Below are positions 49,886 through 59,169 of a stretch of 64,000 nt of DNA, piece after piece (the stretch's first letter is position 1; the number at the start of each line of letters is the position of its first letter). Under the pieces are notes generated by a model. That model did no database searches, was not told where the DNA came from, and saw only the letters and a program-made list of their open reading frames with translations. A program made the translations under genes and the position numbers. The DNA is from Phocaeicola dorei (GTDB lineage: Bacteria > Bacteroidota > Bacteroidia > Bacteroidales > Bacteroidaceae), in contig NZ_CP046176.1 in assembly GCF_013009555.1 (NCBI RefSeq), forward strand, positions 124,001 through 188,000, given 5' to 3'.

Positions 49886-51958
49886 ATGAGGACAGTGATT
49901 ATCTTTTGTTTATGCTTGTTTACATTCACGGTACAGGCGCAGGACGATGTGAATTATACCTATATGGATAGTCTTTTTCAGCAGCTGCCGGAAGTGTTGG
50001 TGAAAGGTGAACGTCCTGTAGTAAAAGCAGAACGGGGAAAACTGATTTACGATTTGCCCCGAATGGTAGAACGGCTTCCGGTGAATAACGCCTACGAGGC
50101 GGTAAAGGAACTGCCCGGCATCGTGGAACAAGACGGTAATCTGACATTGGGCGGTCGCGGTATAACGGTGGTAATAAACGGAAAGGTCAGTACATTGGAT
50201 AAGGAAGATCTACGGACAGTACTCGAAAATACCCCTGTCAGTCGTTTGGAGAAAGCGGAAATCATGTATGCTGCTCCGGCCCGTTACCGGATTCGTGGAG
50301 CCATGGTGAATGTGATTCTAAAATCGAATATTGGACAGAAACCTGCTTTGTCCGGCGAAGTAGTGGCTATGTATGAACAGTCTCGCAGGGAGGACATTGC
50401 AGGCCGTGGAAATTTGCTTTACACTTCCCGGCGCTTTTCGGCGGATGTGATGTATTCATACGGGTTCAAACATACCACTTTCGGATTGGACAAACAGTCA
50501 TGGCACACTATGGCGGGGGAAGTACACGAGTTGGATTTGAAAACAGAGGCTAAAGGGTATGGCGGCCGGCATAACCTCCGCTTGGGGGCGGATTATGATT
50601 TCGGGAAGAAGAACTTGTTGAGTGTGGTTTACAATACACAATACCGCTATGGACAGGACTGTACAAAAATGCGTGGAACAGCCCACAGTGATAAAACGGA
50701 TGACGGCAGCCGCCAGTTACATAATGTGACAGCCGACTATCAATCTTCTTTCGGCCTTTCGGCAGGAATGGATTTCCTTTTTTTCTCCAGTCCGTCACAG
50801 ACCTTCTTACAGAAAGATATGCAAAGTGTCCGTCAGACATTGAATTATGACAGCAACCAACGTATCAACCGCTGGTTGTTCTATGCCAACCAGCTTCATT
50901 CCTTGCAAGGTGGAACCGAGATCAATTATGGTGTAAAGTATACTACCACACACGATAACAGCTACCAGTTCTATCGGGATGGTGAAACTGGAGCCTTGAC
51001 TCCCGATAATTCTGAGAAACTGCTTCGAAAAGAATATACTCTGAATATGTACACCGGTGCTTCACATAGTTTTGGGAAGAAGTTTTCTGCCGAAGTTTCC
51101 TTGGCCGCAGAGCTTTATCATGCTGAGGGACGCCATAGCTGGATGCTGTATCCCACTGTAAACACAACTTATACTCCGGCAGATGGTCATACCTTGCAAA
51201 TGTCCTTCACCAGTAATCGCAAATATCCCGCTTACTGGCAGTTGCAACCTATTATACAGTATGTGGACAGCTATACCGAGGCTCATGGAAATCCCGACCT
51301 GAAGCCAAGTTCCAATTATTCGCTCGACTTGAATTATCTGTATAAGAATAAATATATGATAGGGGTGAATTACAATTACACACCCGATTACTTTGTGCAG
51401 CTTCCTTATCAATTGCCCGACCGTCTGGCGGAGATGAATCAGTTTGTGAATTATGATTTTCAGAAAAGATGGACCATACAGACTATGGCTTCTTATAAAG
51501 TGAGTACATGGTGGAACGGGCGCATTTTTGCTTTCGGTCTGTTCTCTCATGACAAGAACAGCCATTTCCATGATATTGCATTCGACCGGCATAAATTCAG
51601 CGTCATCCTGAATACCACAAACACATTCATTTTATCGAAAAAACCGAATATCATAGGTACGTTGGCTGGCTTTTACCAATCACGTGCCATACAAGGGGTG
51701 TATAACTTAAGTCCTATTTGTAATATTTCGACTTCACTTCAGTGGACTTCTCCGGATGGAAAGACGAAGGTGATATTGAAAGGAAATGATATTCTTAATA
51801 CATCGAACATGACCACCCGGCTGGCGTGGGGGCAGCAACGGAACCGGACAGAAATGAATTGGGACAATCGTAGCTTTACATTTTCATTCCTCTATAAATT
51901 CGGCGGATACAAAGAGAAGAAACGTACCGATGTCGATACCAAGCGGCTGGGGCGATGA
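49886..51958 (+). CDS. Outer-membrane beta-barrel protein, TonB-receptor-like (OMP_b-brl_3)
   Basis: The 690-aa protein has a signal peptide (about 1-18, ending VQAQ) and a plug-like N-domain without a carboxypeptidase-D repeat (residues of about 35-150, VKELPGIVEQDGNLTLGGRG). A large barrel follows. This is the OMP_b-brl_3 family of putative TonB-dependent transporters, here lacking SusD. It is transcribed away from a two-component system 140 nt upstream, which suggests control by that system. The substrate is unknown. Confidence 0.85.
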   Translation: MRTVIIFCLCLFTFTVQAQDDVNYTYMDSLFQQLPEVLVKGERPVVKAERGKLIYDLPRMVERLPVNNAYEAVKELPGIVEQDGNLTLGGRGITVVINGKVSTLDKEDLRTVLENTPVSRLEKAEIMYAAPARYRIRGAMVNVILKSNIGQKPALSGEVVAMYEQSRREDIAGRGNLLYTSRRFSADVMYSYGFKHTTFGLDKQSWHTMAGEVHELDLKTEAKGYGGRHNLRLGADYDFGKKNLLSVVYNTQYRYGQDCTKMRGTAHSDKTDDGSRQLHNVTADYQSSFGLSAGMDFLFFSSPSQTFLQKDMQSVRQTLNYDSNQRINRWLFYANQLHSLQGGTEINYGVKYTTTHDNSYQFYRDGETGALTPDNSEKLLRKEYTLNMYTGASHSFGKKFSAEVSLAAELYHAEGRHSWMLYPTVNTTYTPADGHTLQMSFTSNRKYPAYWQLQPIIQYVDSYTEAHGNPDLKPSSNYSLDLNYLYKNKYMIGVNYNYTPDYFVQLPYQLPDRLAEMNQFVNYDFQKRWTIQTMASYKVSTWWNGRIFAFGLFSHDKNSHFHDIAFDRHKFSVILNTTNTFILSKKPNIIGTLAGFYQSRAIQGVYNLSPICNISTSLQWTSPDGKTKVILKGNDILNTSNMTTRLAWGQQRNRTEMNWDNRSFTFSFLYKFGGYKEKKRTDVDTKRLGR

Positions 51959-51963
51959 TTTTT

Positions 51964-51991
51964 TTAGTGGTTAGTAATCACTAACCACTAA
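51964..51991. terminator. Bidirectional terminator between the barrel and sufE genes
   Basis: TTAGTGGTTAGT (51964-51975) and ACTAACCACTAA (51980-51991) form a perfect 12-bp stem with a 4-nt loop. It lies between two convergent genes, with T's on the left and A/T on the right. Confidence 0.75.
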
Positions 51992-51994
51992 TCA

Positions 51995-52423
51995 CTAATT
52001 TGCCATTTTTGCCTTGAAAGCCAGCGCATACATACGCATCTGTTTTACCATCGCCAACAAGCCATTGCTACGGGTGGGCGACAAATGTTCTTTCAAACCT
52101 ATCTTTTCTATAAAGTATAAATCACTGCTTAATATTTCATCAGGAGTATGTCCGCTGACTACTTTAATGAGCAGGGCAATGATACCTTTTACAATCAAGG
52201 CGTCACTTTCCGCCTGGAACACCACTTTGCCGCCTTCCATATCGGCTTGCAGCCATACGCGGCTTTGGCAACCATCTATCAGGTTTTGTTCTGTTTTATA
52301 TTCGGGGGCGAGTGGTTCCTGCTCGTTACCTAAGTCTATGAGCAGTTGATACTTGTCCATCCAGTCATCAAAATCACTGAACTCTTCTATCACTTCGTCC
52401 TGAAGTTCGTTTATTGTTTTCAT
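51995..52423 (-). CDS. sufE: SufE family Fe-S assembly protein
   Basis: The 142-aa protein accepts sulfur from the cysteine desulfurase SufS and passes it to the scaffold. The reactive Cys sits in LIDGCQSRVW (about residue 51), and SDALIVKGIIALLIKVVSG and LSPTRSNGLLAMVKQM are typical of SufE. It is a single-gene unit here, 11 nt upstream-coupled in strand to the M28 lipoprotein gene, so both may be co-transcribed. Confidence 0.9.
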   Translation of the reverse strand: MKTINELQDEVIEEFSDFDDWMDKYQLLIDLGNEQEPLAPEYKTEQNLIDGCQSRVWLQADMEGGKVVFQAESDALIVKGIIALLIKVVSGHTPDEILSSDLYFIEKIGLKEHLSPTRSNGLLAMVKQMRMYALAFKAKMAN

Positions 52424-52434
52424 TATTTTATCAT

Positions 52435-53439
52435 TTATTTCTCATTATAAATCACATCCATCACCGTCTGTCCTACCGCTTTCAGCGTGTTACGGTCAAT
52501 GTTCTCCATCGTATCATTTACCGTATGCCAGAAAGAGCCGAAAGAACTTTGCGGATTACCGGCATCATAATTAATGATATCCACACACGGGATGCGGGCC
52601 AGTTTGTTGACATAGATATGGTCGTCTACTGTTTCGCCCCCGTCTTCCTTTACAAAATATTTGCCGTATCCCAGCTCATGTGCCTTTTTCCAGATCTTCT
52701 TCATCTCGGAACGGGCGGTGCGGGCCGAGTAACCTTCATAATAGAACGTGGCATCTTTTCCGCCTACCATATCCAGCAAGATTCCATAGCGTGCATTATA
52801 GTTCTGAACATGTGGGGTACGTGCCCAGTATTGTGAACCAAGGCACCAAGTGTCTTGTTTGTATCTACCGTCATAAAATTCAGGAATTCCATAATCCTCC
52901 GAATCAAAAAACACGATATCTATGCCCAGAGCAGGTTGTTCTTTCTGTATCTGACGGGCGATTTCCAATAACACACCCACACCACTGGCGCCATCATTTA
53001 CTCCTAAAATAGGAGTGTGGTGATTTTTCGGGTCGGGATCATTGTCGGCATACGGGCGGCTGTCCCAATGGGCGCAAAGCAGGACGCGTTTTTTACTTTC
53101 GGGCTTGTAAGCGCCGATAATGTTGCGTGATTTCAGTATAGTACCATCATAAGCTATCAAATCAGCATATTGATTGTATACCTTGGCTCCGAATTTTTCC
53201 AATTGTCCTGCCAGATATTCCCCACATTCTTTGTGCGCCTGCGTGTTAGGGACACGGGGACCGAAATCAGCTTGTACCTGAATGTACTGGTAGGCGCTGT
53301 CCGCATTGAATTCGGGAGCCTTGATCACTTCTTTGTCTACGGTTTCTGTCCGGTCGTTTCTGCTTTTACTGTTTCCACAGGCTACAGCCGTCAATACAAG
53401 CAGCAAGACCGGGATTACTAAAACGTTTTTTATCTTCAT
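52435..53439 (-). CDS. M28-family lipoprotein, peptidase or glutaminyl cyclase-like
   Basis: The 334-aa lipoprotein (lipobox LTAVACGNS, Cys about residue 21) has an M28 zinc fold: CAHWDSRPYADND, NDGASGVGVLLE and FFDSEDYG carry metal and catalytic residues. The presence of YKQDTWCLGSQYWA after the third motif resembles type II glutaminyl cyclases, which share the M28 fold and convert N-terminal Gln to pyroglutamate. Peptidase versus cyclase cannot be settled from sequence alone. Confidence 0.85.
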   Translation of the reverse strand: MKIKNVLVIPVLLLVLTAVACGNSKSRNDRTETVDKEVIKAPEFNADSAYQYIQVQADFGPRVPNTQAHKECGEYLAGQLEKFGAKVYNQYADLIAYDGTILKSRNIIGAYKPESKKRVLLCAHWDSRPYADNDPDPKNHHTPILGVNDGASGVGVLLEIARQIQKEQPALGIDIVFFDSEDYGIPEFYDGRYKQDTWCLGSQYWARTPHVQNYNARYGILLDMVGGKDATFYYEGYSARTARSEMKKIWKKAHELGYGKYFVKEDGGETVDDHIYVNKLARIPCVDIINYDAGNPQSSFGSFWHTVNDTMENIDRNTLKAVGQTVMDVIYNEK

Positions 53440-53514
53440 ACTTATTCCTTGTTATTTAAGTACATATTGTGCATTGTCCTTATCAAGATAGAGAATCTGC
53501 GCCGCAAAGTTACG

Positions 53515-55272
53515 TTATTTTCTTTGTACTTCTTCCATAACGCGCAGGAAGTTTCCTCCCCAGATCAGGCGGATACTTTCTTCACTATATCTTTCCAACA
53601 GCAGCCGGCGTGTAAAGTTTATCAATTCTGATGCCGAAGCGCAGCCTGTGATACCGCCGTCACCGTCAAAATCGGTTCCTATCCCTACATGCTCTATGCC
53701 CATGACATTTACCATGTGGTTCAGATGCTCTATGGCATCCTTGATGGTAGCTTCTCCGTTCTTACGAAGGAATCCGCCATACATACATACCTGTGCCACA
53801 CCCCCTTTGGCTGCCAATGCTTTCAATTGGTCATCCGTCAGATTGCGCGGATGGTCGCAAAGGGCACGGGCCGAAGAGTGAGAGGCCACGATCGGTTTTC
53901 TGCTGATTTCCAGTGCATCGTAGAAACTTTTCTCTCCGGCATGAGAAATATCTACCATCATTCCCACACGGTTCATTTCTTTTATCACCTGTTCGCCGAA
54001 TGTGCTTACGCCCAGTTCTTCCTCATTATAACGGGCGGAGCCGCAGATATCATTATTTCCGTTGTGGCAAAGTGTCATGTACACCACGCCACGATGTCGG
54101 AAACGTTCTACATTCGTGATATCCTTGCCAATGGCATATCCGTTTTCAATGCCCAGCATGACAGCCTTTTTCTCTGCTTTTTTCAAACGGGACAGATCAG
54201 TGGGAGTATATGCTATATCTACGGCTGTGCAGTTTTTGGCAACCATCTCCTCTATTTCGTTCAGGATGCGGTCTGCTTTGGCAGTAGCGGCCGATAAGGC
54301 TTCATCGGTACGTTCCAATTGCTTCAGGTAAGCCACCATGATGGTTGCGTCCAGATGTCCTTCCGTCATCTTATGCAGGTCTACCAGGATTTTCTTGTCA
54401 CGGGTGGCAAAATTTATTCCTTGATCGAAGAACATGGGAGTGTCGCAATGTGAATCCAGCGTTATCATGCGTCTGTGAAGTCTTTTGGCTTCTCTGAAAG
54501 AAGAAGATTCCCTTATAAACCACTCGAATAGTGGCATCATGCATGTGTTGTTTTCCAATATGAAACATTCCGGATGCCATTGCACTCCCATCATTGACTT
54601 GCATTCGGTAGACTCCATCGCTTCAATGACTCCGTCGGATGAACGGGCGGTTACCCTGAAACCCGGCGCAACCTCTTTTACCGCCTGGTGGTGAAACGAA
54701 TTGACCGGCAAAACTTCTGTTTCAAACAATTTGTAAAGTAAGGAATCTTTCTCTATCCGAACCGTATGCGAGGCATACCCCCGTCCCAAATCCTGATCGT
54801 GTTTGATCCGTTTCCCTTCCATTTGTACATGAATATCCTGATACAGGCTGCCTCCAAAAGCGGCGTTCATTACCTGTATGCCGCGGCATATCCCTAAAAT
54901 CGGTATCTGCCGGTCTGCGGCCAGTTTGGCAAGCAATAACTCCTGACGATCCCTCCGAGGATTGATACTGTGTAATTCCTTTACCGGCTCTTCTCCAAGG
55001 AACAAAGGGTTGATATCCGCACCTCCGGTCAGCAGTAAGCCATCCAATGCATTCAATGAGTTTATCAAACTGTCAGTGTCGTCAACTGGAGGGATGATGA
55101 AAGGAATCCCTCCTGCTTTCAGAATGGAAGTGAAATATCCTTCCAGTAAAGTACAGGCTCCCTCCTGGAAGTTTCCGGTAAGTCCGATAACAGGAGCGTC
55201 CTTGTGGCATGGAAATGTGCGGTGTATGGCATCGTACTCGGCTGAAATGTCAAATGTTTGAAACGTTTTCAT
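53515..55272 (-). CDS. Fusion: C26 glutamine amidotransferase-like + M19 membrane dipeptidase
   Basis: The 585-aa protein joins two enzymes. Residues of about 20-250 are a peptidase C26/gamma-glutamyl-GABA hydrolase-type class I amidotransferase (nucleophile Cys in GICRGIQ, His in VQWHPE). Residues of about 265-585 are a renal-type (M19) dipeptidase (TLDSHCDTPMF, DISHAGEKSF, SHSSARALCDHPRNL, GIGTDFDGD). There is no signal peptide, so both act in the cytoplasm. A plausible path is cleavage of gamma-glutamyl compounds followed by dipeptide hydrolysis. Similar fusions are known in Bacteroidales. Confidence 0.85.
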   Translation of the reverse strand: MKTFQTFDISAEYDAIHRTFPCHKDAPVIGLTGNFQEGACTLLEGYFTSILKAGGIPFIIPPVDDTDSLINSLNALDGLLLTGGADINPLFLGEEPVKELHSINPRRDRQELLLAKLAADRQIPILGICRGIQVMNAAFGGSLYQDIHVQMEGKRIKHDQDLGRGYASHTVRIEKDSLLYKLFETEVLPVNSFHHQAVKEVAPGFRVTARSSDGVIEAMESTECKSMMGVQWHPECFILENNTCMMPLFEWFIRESSSFREAKRLHRRMITLDSHCDTPMFFDQGINFATRDKKILVDLHKMTEGHLDATIMVAYLKQLERTDEALSAATAKADRILNEIEEMVAKNCTAVDIAYTPTDLSRLKKAEKKAVMLGIENGYAIGKDITNVERFRHRGVVYMTLCHNGNNDICGSARYNEEELGVSTFGEQVIKEMNRVGMMVDISHAGEKSFYDALEISRKPIVASHSSARALCDHPRNLTDDQLKALAAKGGVAQVCMYGGFLRKNGEATIKDAIEHLNHMVNVMGIEHVGIGTDFDGDGGITGCASASELINFTRRLLLERYSEESIRLIWGGNFLRVMEEVQRK

Positions 55273-55348
55273 AAGTTAAATTATTCATAGAAACTGAGCA
55301 AAGATAGGGATAAATTCAGATTTATTTTTCATATTTGCTAAAAATCTA

Positions 55349-56263
55349 ATGACCATGGAACCGATACAGGACTTCGCCAGCTTGATAAGCCGTTTACGCT
55401 CGTTGAAAGAACGGAAACGGGTTGTGGTTGTTTGCCCTAATGACCCTCATACCGAATACGTTATAACCCGTAGTTTGCACGAAGGCTTTGCCGATTTCTT
55501 ATTGGTAGCGGATACGCCCCATTTATTGAATTCGGAATATATCCGGATGCAATATCCGGACCATGTGAAAGTATACGAGGCGACAAGTCCCGACAAAGCG
55601 GCGCAGGAAGCTGTTTCGCTGATACGTGAGGGACATGCGGACGTGTTGATGAAAGGGATTATCAATACGGATAATTTATTGCGGGCCGTGCTTAATAAGG
55701 AACATGGTATCCTGCCGAAAGGGAATGTGTTGAGTCATATCACGGTAGCACAGATTCCTACATACAAGAAACTTTTATTCTTCTCGGATGCAGCGGTCAT
55801 TCCCCGTCCCACCTTGGAACAATTTGAGGCGATGTTGCTGTATGATCTGGAGGTGTGCCGGCGCATGGGGATAGAAGCTCCTCGGGTAGCCTTGATTCAT
55901 TGTACGGAAAAAGTGAACGAGAAATTTCCCCATACGCTGGACTATGTGACCTTGAAGGAGCGTGCGGCTGCCGGTGTTTACGGAAACATGTACTTGGATG
56001 GTCCCATGGATGTGAAGACGGCATGTGATGCGCATAGCGGTGAGGTGAAGGGAATCAGTTCTCCTGTGGTGGGACATGCGGATCTGCTTATCTTTCCCAA
56101 TATCGAGTCGGGAAATACATTCTATAAAACGGTGTCGTTGTTTGGTGACGCCAACATGGCAGGCATGTTGCGAGGCACTACTTCTCCTGTAGTGGTTCCT
56201 TCGCGTGCCGATTCCGGTAATTCGAAATATTATAGTCTGGCATTGGCCTGCGTGGCCGGATAA
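55349..56263 (+). CDS. ptb: Phosphate butyryltransferase
   Basis: The 304-aa protein transfers an acyl group from CoA to phosphate (butyryl-CoA to butyryl-phosphate). It shows the phosphate acetyl/butyryl transferase fold with LMKGIINTDNLLRAVLN, LSHITVAQIPTYKKLLFFSDAAV and DGPMDVKTACDAHSGEV. It lies 12 nt upstream of butyrate kinase. Together they make ATP and butyrate or branched-chain acids, a known Bacteroides/Phocaeicola trait that often yields isobutyrate/isovalerate. Confidence 0.92.
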   Translation: MTMEPIQDFASLISRLRSLKERKRVVVVCPNDPHTEYVITRSLHEGFADFLLVADTPHLLNSEYIRMQYPDHVKVYEATSPDKAAQEAVSLIREGHADVLMKGIINTDNLLRAVLNKEHGILPKGNVLSHITVAQIPTYKKLLFFSDAAVIPRPTLEQFEAMLLYDLEVCRRMGIEAPRVALIHCTEKVNEKFPHTLDYVTLKERAAAGVYGNMYLDGPMDVKTACDAHSGEVKGISSPVVGHADLLIFPNIESGNTFYKTVSLFGDANMAGMLRGTTSPVVVPSRADSGNSKYYSLALACVAG

Positions 56264-56275
56264 AACCTTTAAATT

Positions 56276-57340
56276 ATGAAGATATTTGTGATTAATCCGG
56301 GCTCTACTTCTACCAAAATAGCCCTTTTCATCGATGAAAAGCCGGTATGGGTGGCAGGGGCCCATCATACTGCGGATGACTTGTCGGAGTTTCACCACGT
56401 CAACGAACAGTATGAGTACCGTAAGAATTTTATACTGCGACTGCTTGCCGAGGCGGATATTCCGTTGGATTTTGATGCCGTCATTGCCCGTGGCGGTTTG
56501 TTGAAGCCTACGCCCGGCGGGGTGTATGTCATTAACGAACAGATGAAACATGATTTGCTGAACGCCCGGATGGAGCACGCTTGTAACCTGGGAGCGTTGA
56601 TTGCCGATGAAATTGCCCGGGAATGTCATTGTCCCGCCTACATTGCCGATCCCGAAGTGGTAGACGAGCTGCAACCGGTAGCCCGTTTGACGGGAATACC
56701 GGAGATAGAGCGCATTTCCATCTTCCATGCCTTGAACAGTAAGGCGGTATCGCGTAAATATGCCGCTTCCATCGGGAAACATTATGAAGATTTGAATCTG
56801 ATTGTGGTGCATCTGGGAGGTGGCATATCGGTGGGCGCCCACTGCAAAGGCCGGGTGATTGATGTCAACAATGCCTTGAACGGTGAAGGCCCGTTTTCGC
56901 CCGAGCGTGCCGGAACGATTCCTGCCGACCAATTTGCAGAGCTGTGTTTCAGCGGCAAATACACTTTGAAACAGGTTAAAAAGATGCTGAATGGCAAAGG
57001 GGGGCTGACGGCTCATCTGGGTATGAATGATGTGGTGACTATCGCCCGGAAAGCTTCCGAAGGCGAGGAGCCTTATAAAGGGGTATTGGATGCGATGCTC
57101 TATACGGTGGCCAAACAGGTAGGGGCCATGTATGTCACTCTCCGTGGGCAGGTGGATGCCATTATTCTGACGGGAGGCATTGCTCATAGTGATTACTGTG
57201 TAGGGATTCTCAAGGAACAGATTGATTATCTGGCGCCGGTTGTGTTGATGCCCGGTGAAGACGAGATGGGTTCGCTGGCTTATAATGCGTTGGGAGCCTT
57301 GAAAGGTGAACTGCCTTTGCAGGTTTACCGGCCGGAATAA
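56276..57340 (+). CDS. buk: Butyrate kinase
   Basis: The 354-aa protein converts butyryl-phosphate and ADP to butyrate and ATP. ASKHA-family motifs are clear: VINPGSTSTKIALF at the N-terminus, VHLGGGISVGAH (about 180-191), and ILTGGIAHSDYC near the C-terminus. It follows ptb in the same operon. Length equals that of typical Buk proteins. Branched-chain acyl kinase activity is possible. Confidence 0.92.
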   Translation: MKIFVINPGSTSTKIALFIDEKPVWVAGAHHTADDLSEFHHVNEQYEYRKNFILRLLAEADIPLDFDAVIARGGLLKPTPGGVYVINEQMKHDLLNARMEHACNLGALIADEIARECHCPAYIADPEVVDELQPVARLTGIPEIERISIFHALNSKAVSRKYAASIGKHYEDLNLIVVHLGGGISVGAHCKGRVIDVNNALNGEGPFSPERAGTIPADQFAELCFSGKYTLKQVKKMLNGKGGLTAHLGMNDVVTIARKASEGEEPYKGVLDAMLYTVAKQVGAMYVTLRGQVDAIILTGGIAHSDYCVGILKEQIDYLAPVVLMPGEDEMGSLAYNALGALKGELPLQVYRPE

Positions 57341-57425
57341 GAAGATGGTGGTACATCGGAATTAGAATAAGCGATAAAATTGTTCAAATCCCTCATGGAA
57401 GGGTAATGTGTTGATATACAGAAGA

Positions 57426-57463
57426 CTATTATGAAGGAATTATTATAAATTCCTTCATAATAG
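57426..57463. terminator. Perfect 16-bp hairpin between buk and the VapE/DUF3874 gene
   Basis: The arms 57426-57441 and 57448-57463 are exact reverse complements (CTATTATGAAGGAATT and its complement) around a 6-nt loop. It sits between convergent genes and can end both transcripts. A related inverted repeat lies at 59126-59169 beyond the VapE-type gene. Confidence 0.75.
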
Positions 57464-57477
57464 CTTCAGGGATGTTT

Positions 57478-58728
57478 TTACCCGGCCAATGCGACCAGTT
57501 TATACATATTTCCTGTCGTGGTATGCATCCGTTCCGCTCCCAGGGAGTTCATGATTCTTCCCATTTTGTTTATCGTGATGCCGCGCATGGCTGCCGGATA
57601 TCGTTTCAGTAGGATATTGAACAAGCATACTGCCGAGTAAAGTTTGAAGTCTTCTCCTTTCTCCGGCAGTCTGAAACAATGGAGAATCATTTCCGCTTCG
57701 GTGGGCAAGGCATAATAGGCCTGGTTGCGCAGTTTCAGCTCGGACTCCTCCTCCGCCGAGAACCAGTAACGCTTTCCCTCGTCCAGTTCTGCTTTCAGTT
57801 GGGCGAAAAGCTGTTTGTGCTCCAGTGGCGAGCAGTCTATCTTCTCTTTTACCTCGGCAAAGAAATAACGGCGGCTTCCGCTGGGGTCGGTGAGCAGCGC
57901 TTTCCGGTTGCTGGTGCCGATGAACGAGGCCATCCGGGGCAGATGGCTGTAGGACGAGCGGTGCGACTTGCGGAAATCCAGTTTTTTCATCTGCATCAGA
58001 TTTTTCAGCAATGGCAGTTTCTGTGGTGAAAGACGGTCGTACTCATCCAGATTAATCAGTCCGAAGAAAGCCAGCTTCTGCTCACATCCTACCTGTCCGG
58101 TCAGTTCGAAGCTGTCCGTATAGTAGTCTTTCAACGAATCGGGCATCAGCAATTCGCAGAAAGTGGATTTGCATCTTCCTTGTTCGCTGCTCACCAGCAT
58201 GGGAGCTACGGCGTTGGCACACCGCGCCATGTGTCCGCTCCACTGGGCAGTGACACCCAGCATCCAGCGGTGGAAACTGTTTACCCAGAAATCTTTCGTA
58301 GATATGCGTTGTGCCAGTGGCGTCACGCGGTCCGCGCCGTCCCATTCGGGAAGGGTGTTCATATAGGAAAGTAACGGATGATAGTCCGGCATCTGCTCCG
58401 AGTTCACGAACCGGCTTACATCCTTGTCCCAGCAGTTGATGTGACGTGCACGGGCTTCCAGACACAGGCTGTTCAGGGTGCGTTGGCTTATTACCTTATA
58501 TATAGGTGTGTCATCGTCTTTTTTGCAATATTCCGTTTGTTCCGTCAGCACGTTGAAGCGAAAATGGTAGTGGCTCAGCAAATATTGTTCCAATTTTTGC
58601 TGTACTTGTTCCGTTTCCGGTTTCTTCTGCATTGATAATGAGGGAGATGAACTCTTCACTGTCGGACTTATCACTACATTCGAGGAAGCAAGCTTCTTCA
58701 TTACTTTGTTTAATAACTTTTTATCCAT
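57478..58728 (-). CDS. VapE-family protein with DUF3874-type C-terminus
   Basis: The 416-aa protein has a VapE P-loop domain: the conserved WDGADRVTPLA segment (about 128-138), a modified Walker A EQGRCKST (Cys where Gly is usual), and NLDEYDRLSPQKLPLLKNLM. The C-terminal DUF3874-like segment is FRLPEKGEDFKLYSA...GRIMNSLGAE. Such genes are scattered in Bacteroides chromosomes, often alone, and descend from mobile-element replication proteins. A palindrome array with 22-bp period lies just upstream (58895-58972). No integrase is adjacent. Confidence 0.75.
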   Translation of the reverse strand: MDKKLLNKVMKKLASSNVVISPTVKSSSPSLSMQKKPETEQVQQKLEQYLLSHYHFRFNVLTEQTEYCKKDDDTPIYKVISQRTLNSLCLEARARHINCWDKDVSRFVNSEQMPDYHPLLSYMNTLPEWDGADRVTPLAQRISTKDFWVNSFHRWMLGVTAQWSGHMARCANAVAPMLVSSEQGRCKSTFCELLMPDSLKDYYTDSFELTGQVGCEQKLAFFGLINLDEYDRLSPQKLPLLKNLMQMKKLDFRKSHRSSYSHLPRMASFIGTSNRKALLTDPSGSRRYFFAEVKEKIDCSPLEHKQLFAQLKAELDEGKRYWFSAEEESELKLRNQAYYALPTEAEMILHCFRLPEKGEDFKLYSAVCLFNILLKRYPAAMRGITINKMGRIMNSLGAERMHTTTGNMYKLVALAG

Positions 58729-58851
58729 TATTTGTTGTTTTAGGTTTCCGTTGGAACAAAGATACTGTGTAAAATAGCGTTTTGCAAGTGTTTTTCGTGG
58801 GGTTTTAGAGAAAAGTGACTAAACGTAAACATCCTGAATAACAAGCTGTTT

Positions 58852-59015
58852 CGTCCGGTTGATTACACGATATCTTCCTTTTGATTTAGTTGTTTCACTT
58901 AAGTGATGAAGTTTGAGCACTCTAGTGATGAAAGTTCATCACTTAGGTGATACAATATCATCACTTAAGTGAAACAATTTACTTGAAGGGAAGATACAAC
59001 GACTTCGACCGGATG
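58852..59015. repeat. 58-bp imperfect inverted repeat enclosing the palindrome array
   Basis: The arms 58852-58909 and 58958-59015 are equal in length and about 72% identical as reverse complements, with the inner 20 bases exact. The centre holds two more palindromes. A third copy of CGTCCGGTTG lies at 59030-59039. The rest of 58740-58851 and 59040-59125 shows no gene. Confidence 0.6.
58895..58972. repeat. Four 12-bp palindromes at exact 22-bp spacing (iteron-like array)
   Basis: TCACTTAAGTGA (58895-58906), GCACTCTAGTGA (58917-58928), TCACTTAGGTGA (58939-58950) and TCACTTAAGTGA (58961-58972) have centres exactly 22 bp apart, close to two turns of the helix. The intervening 10-bp spacers differ. 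This is the layout of iterons or of a cooperative operator, about 170 bp upstream of the VapE/DUF3874 start. Confidence 0.75.
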
Positions 59016-59125
59016 ATACACCTTATTCGTCCGGTTGTTGTCATTTGATGAAATGTGAGTATTTTGCCGGACAGTCATCACCTCGGGATGCGTTTTTGGA
59101 GATGGAACGGGGCTGAAAGAATATG

Positions 59126-59169
59126 AAGTTATTATGAAGAAATCGTAGAAGGATCATTCATAATAACTT
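59126..59169. repeat. 13-bp hairpin bordering the VapE/array unit on the right
   Basis: AAGTTATTATGAA (59126-59138) and TTCATAATAACTT (59157-59169) are exact reverse complements around 18 nt. The core TTATTATGAA resembles that of the hairpin at 57426-57463, on the other side of the VapE-type gene. Confidence 0.5.

Noticed and set aside
55775..57187. A 470-codon open frame on the minus strand opposite ptb-buk
   Set aside because: It is antisense to two well-defined enzymes. Its His/Arg/Gln-rich composition is typical of a shadow frame in GC-richer genes.
58895..58972. A small CRISPR array
   Set aside because: The repeat unit is a 12-bp palindrome with 10-bp gaps, far shorter than CRISPR repeats and spacers, and no cas genes are nearby.
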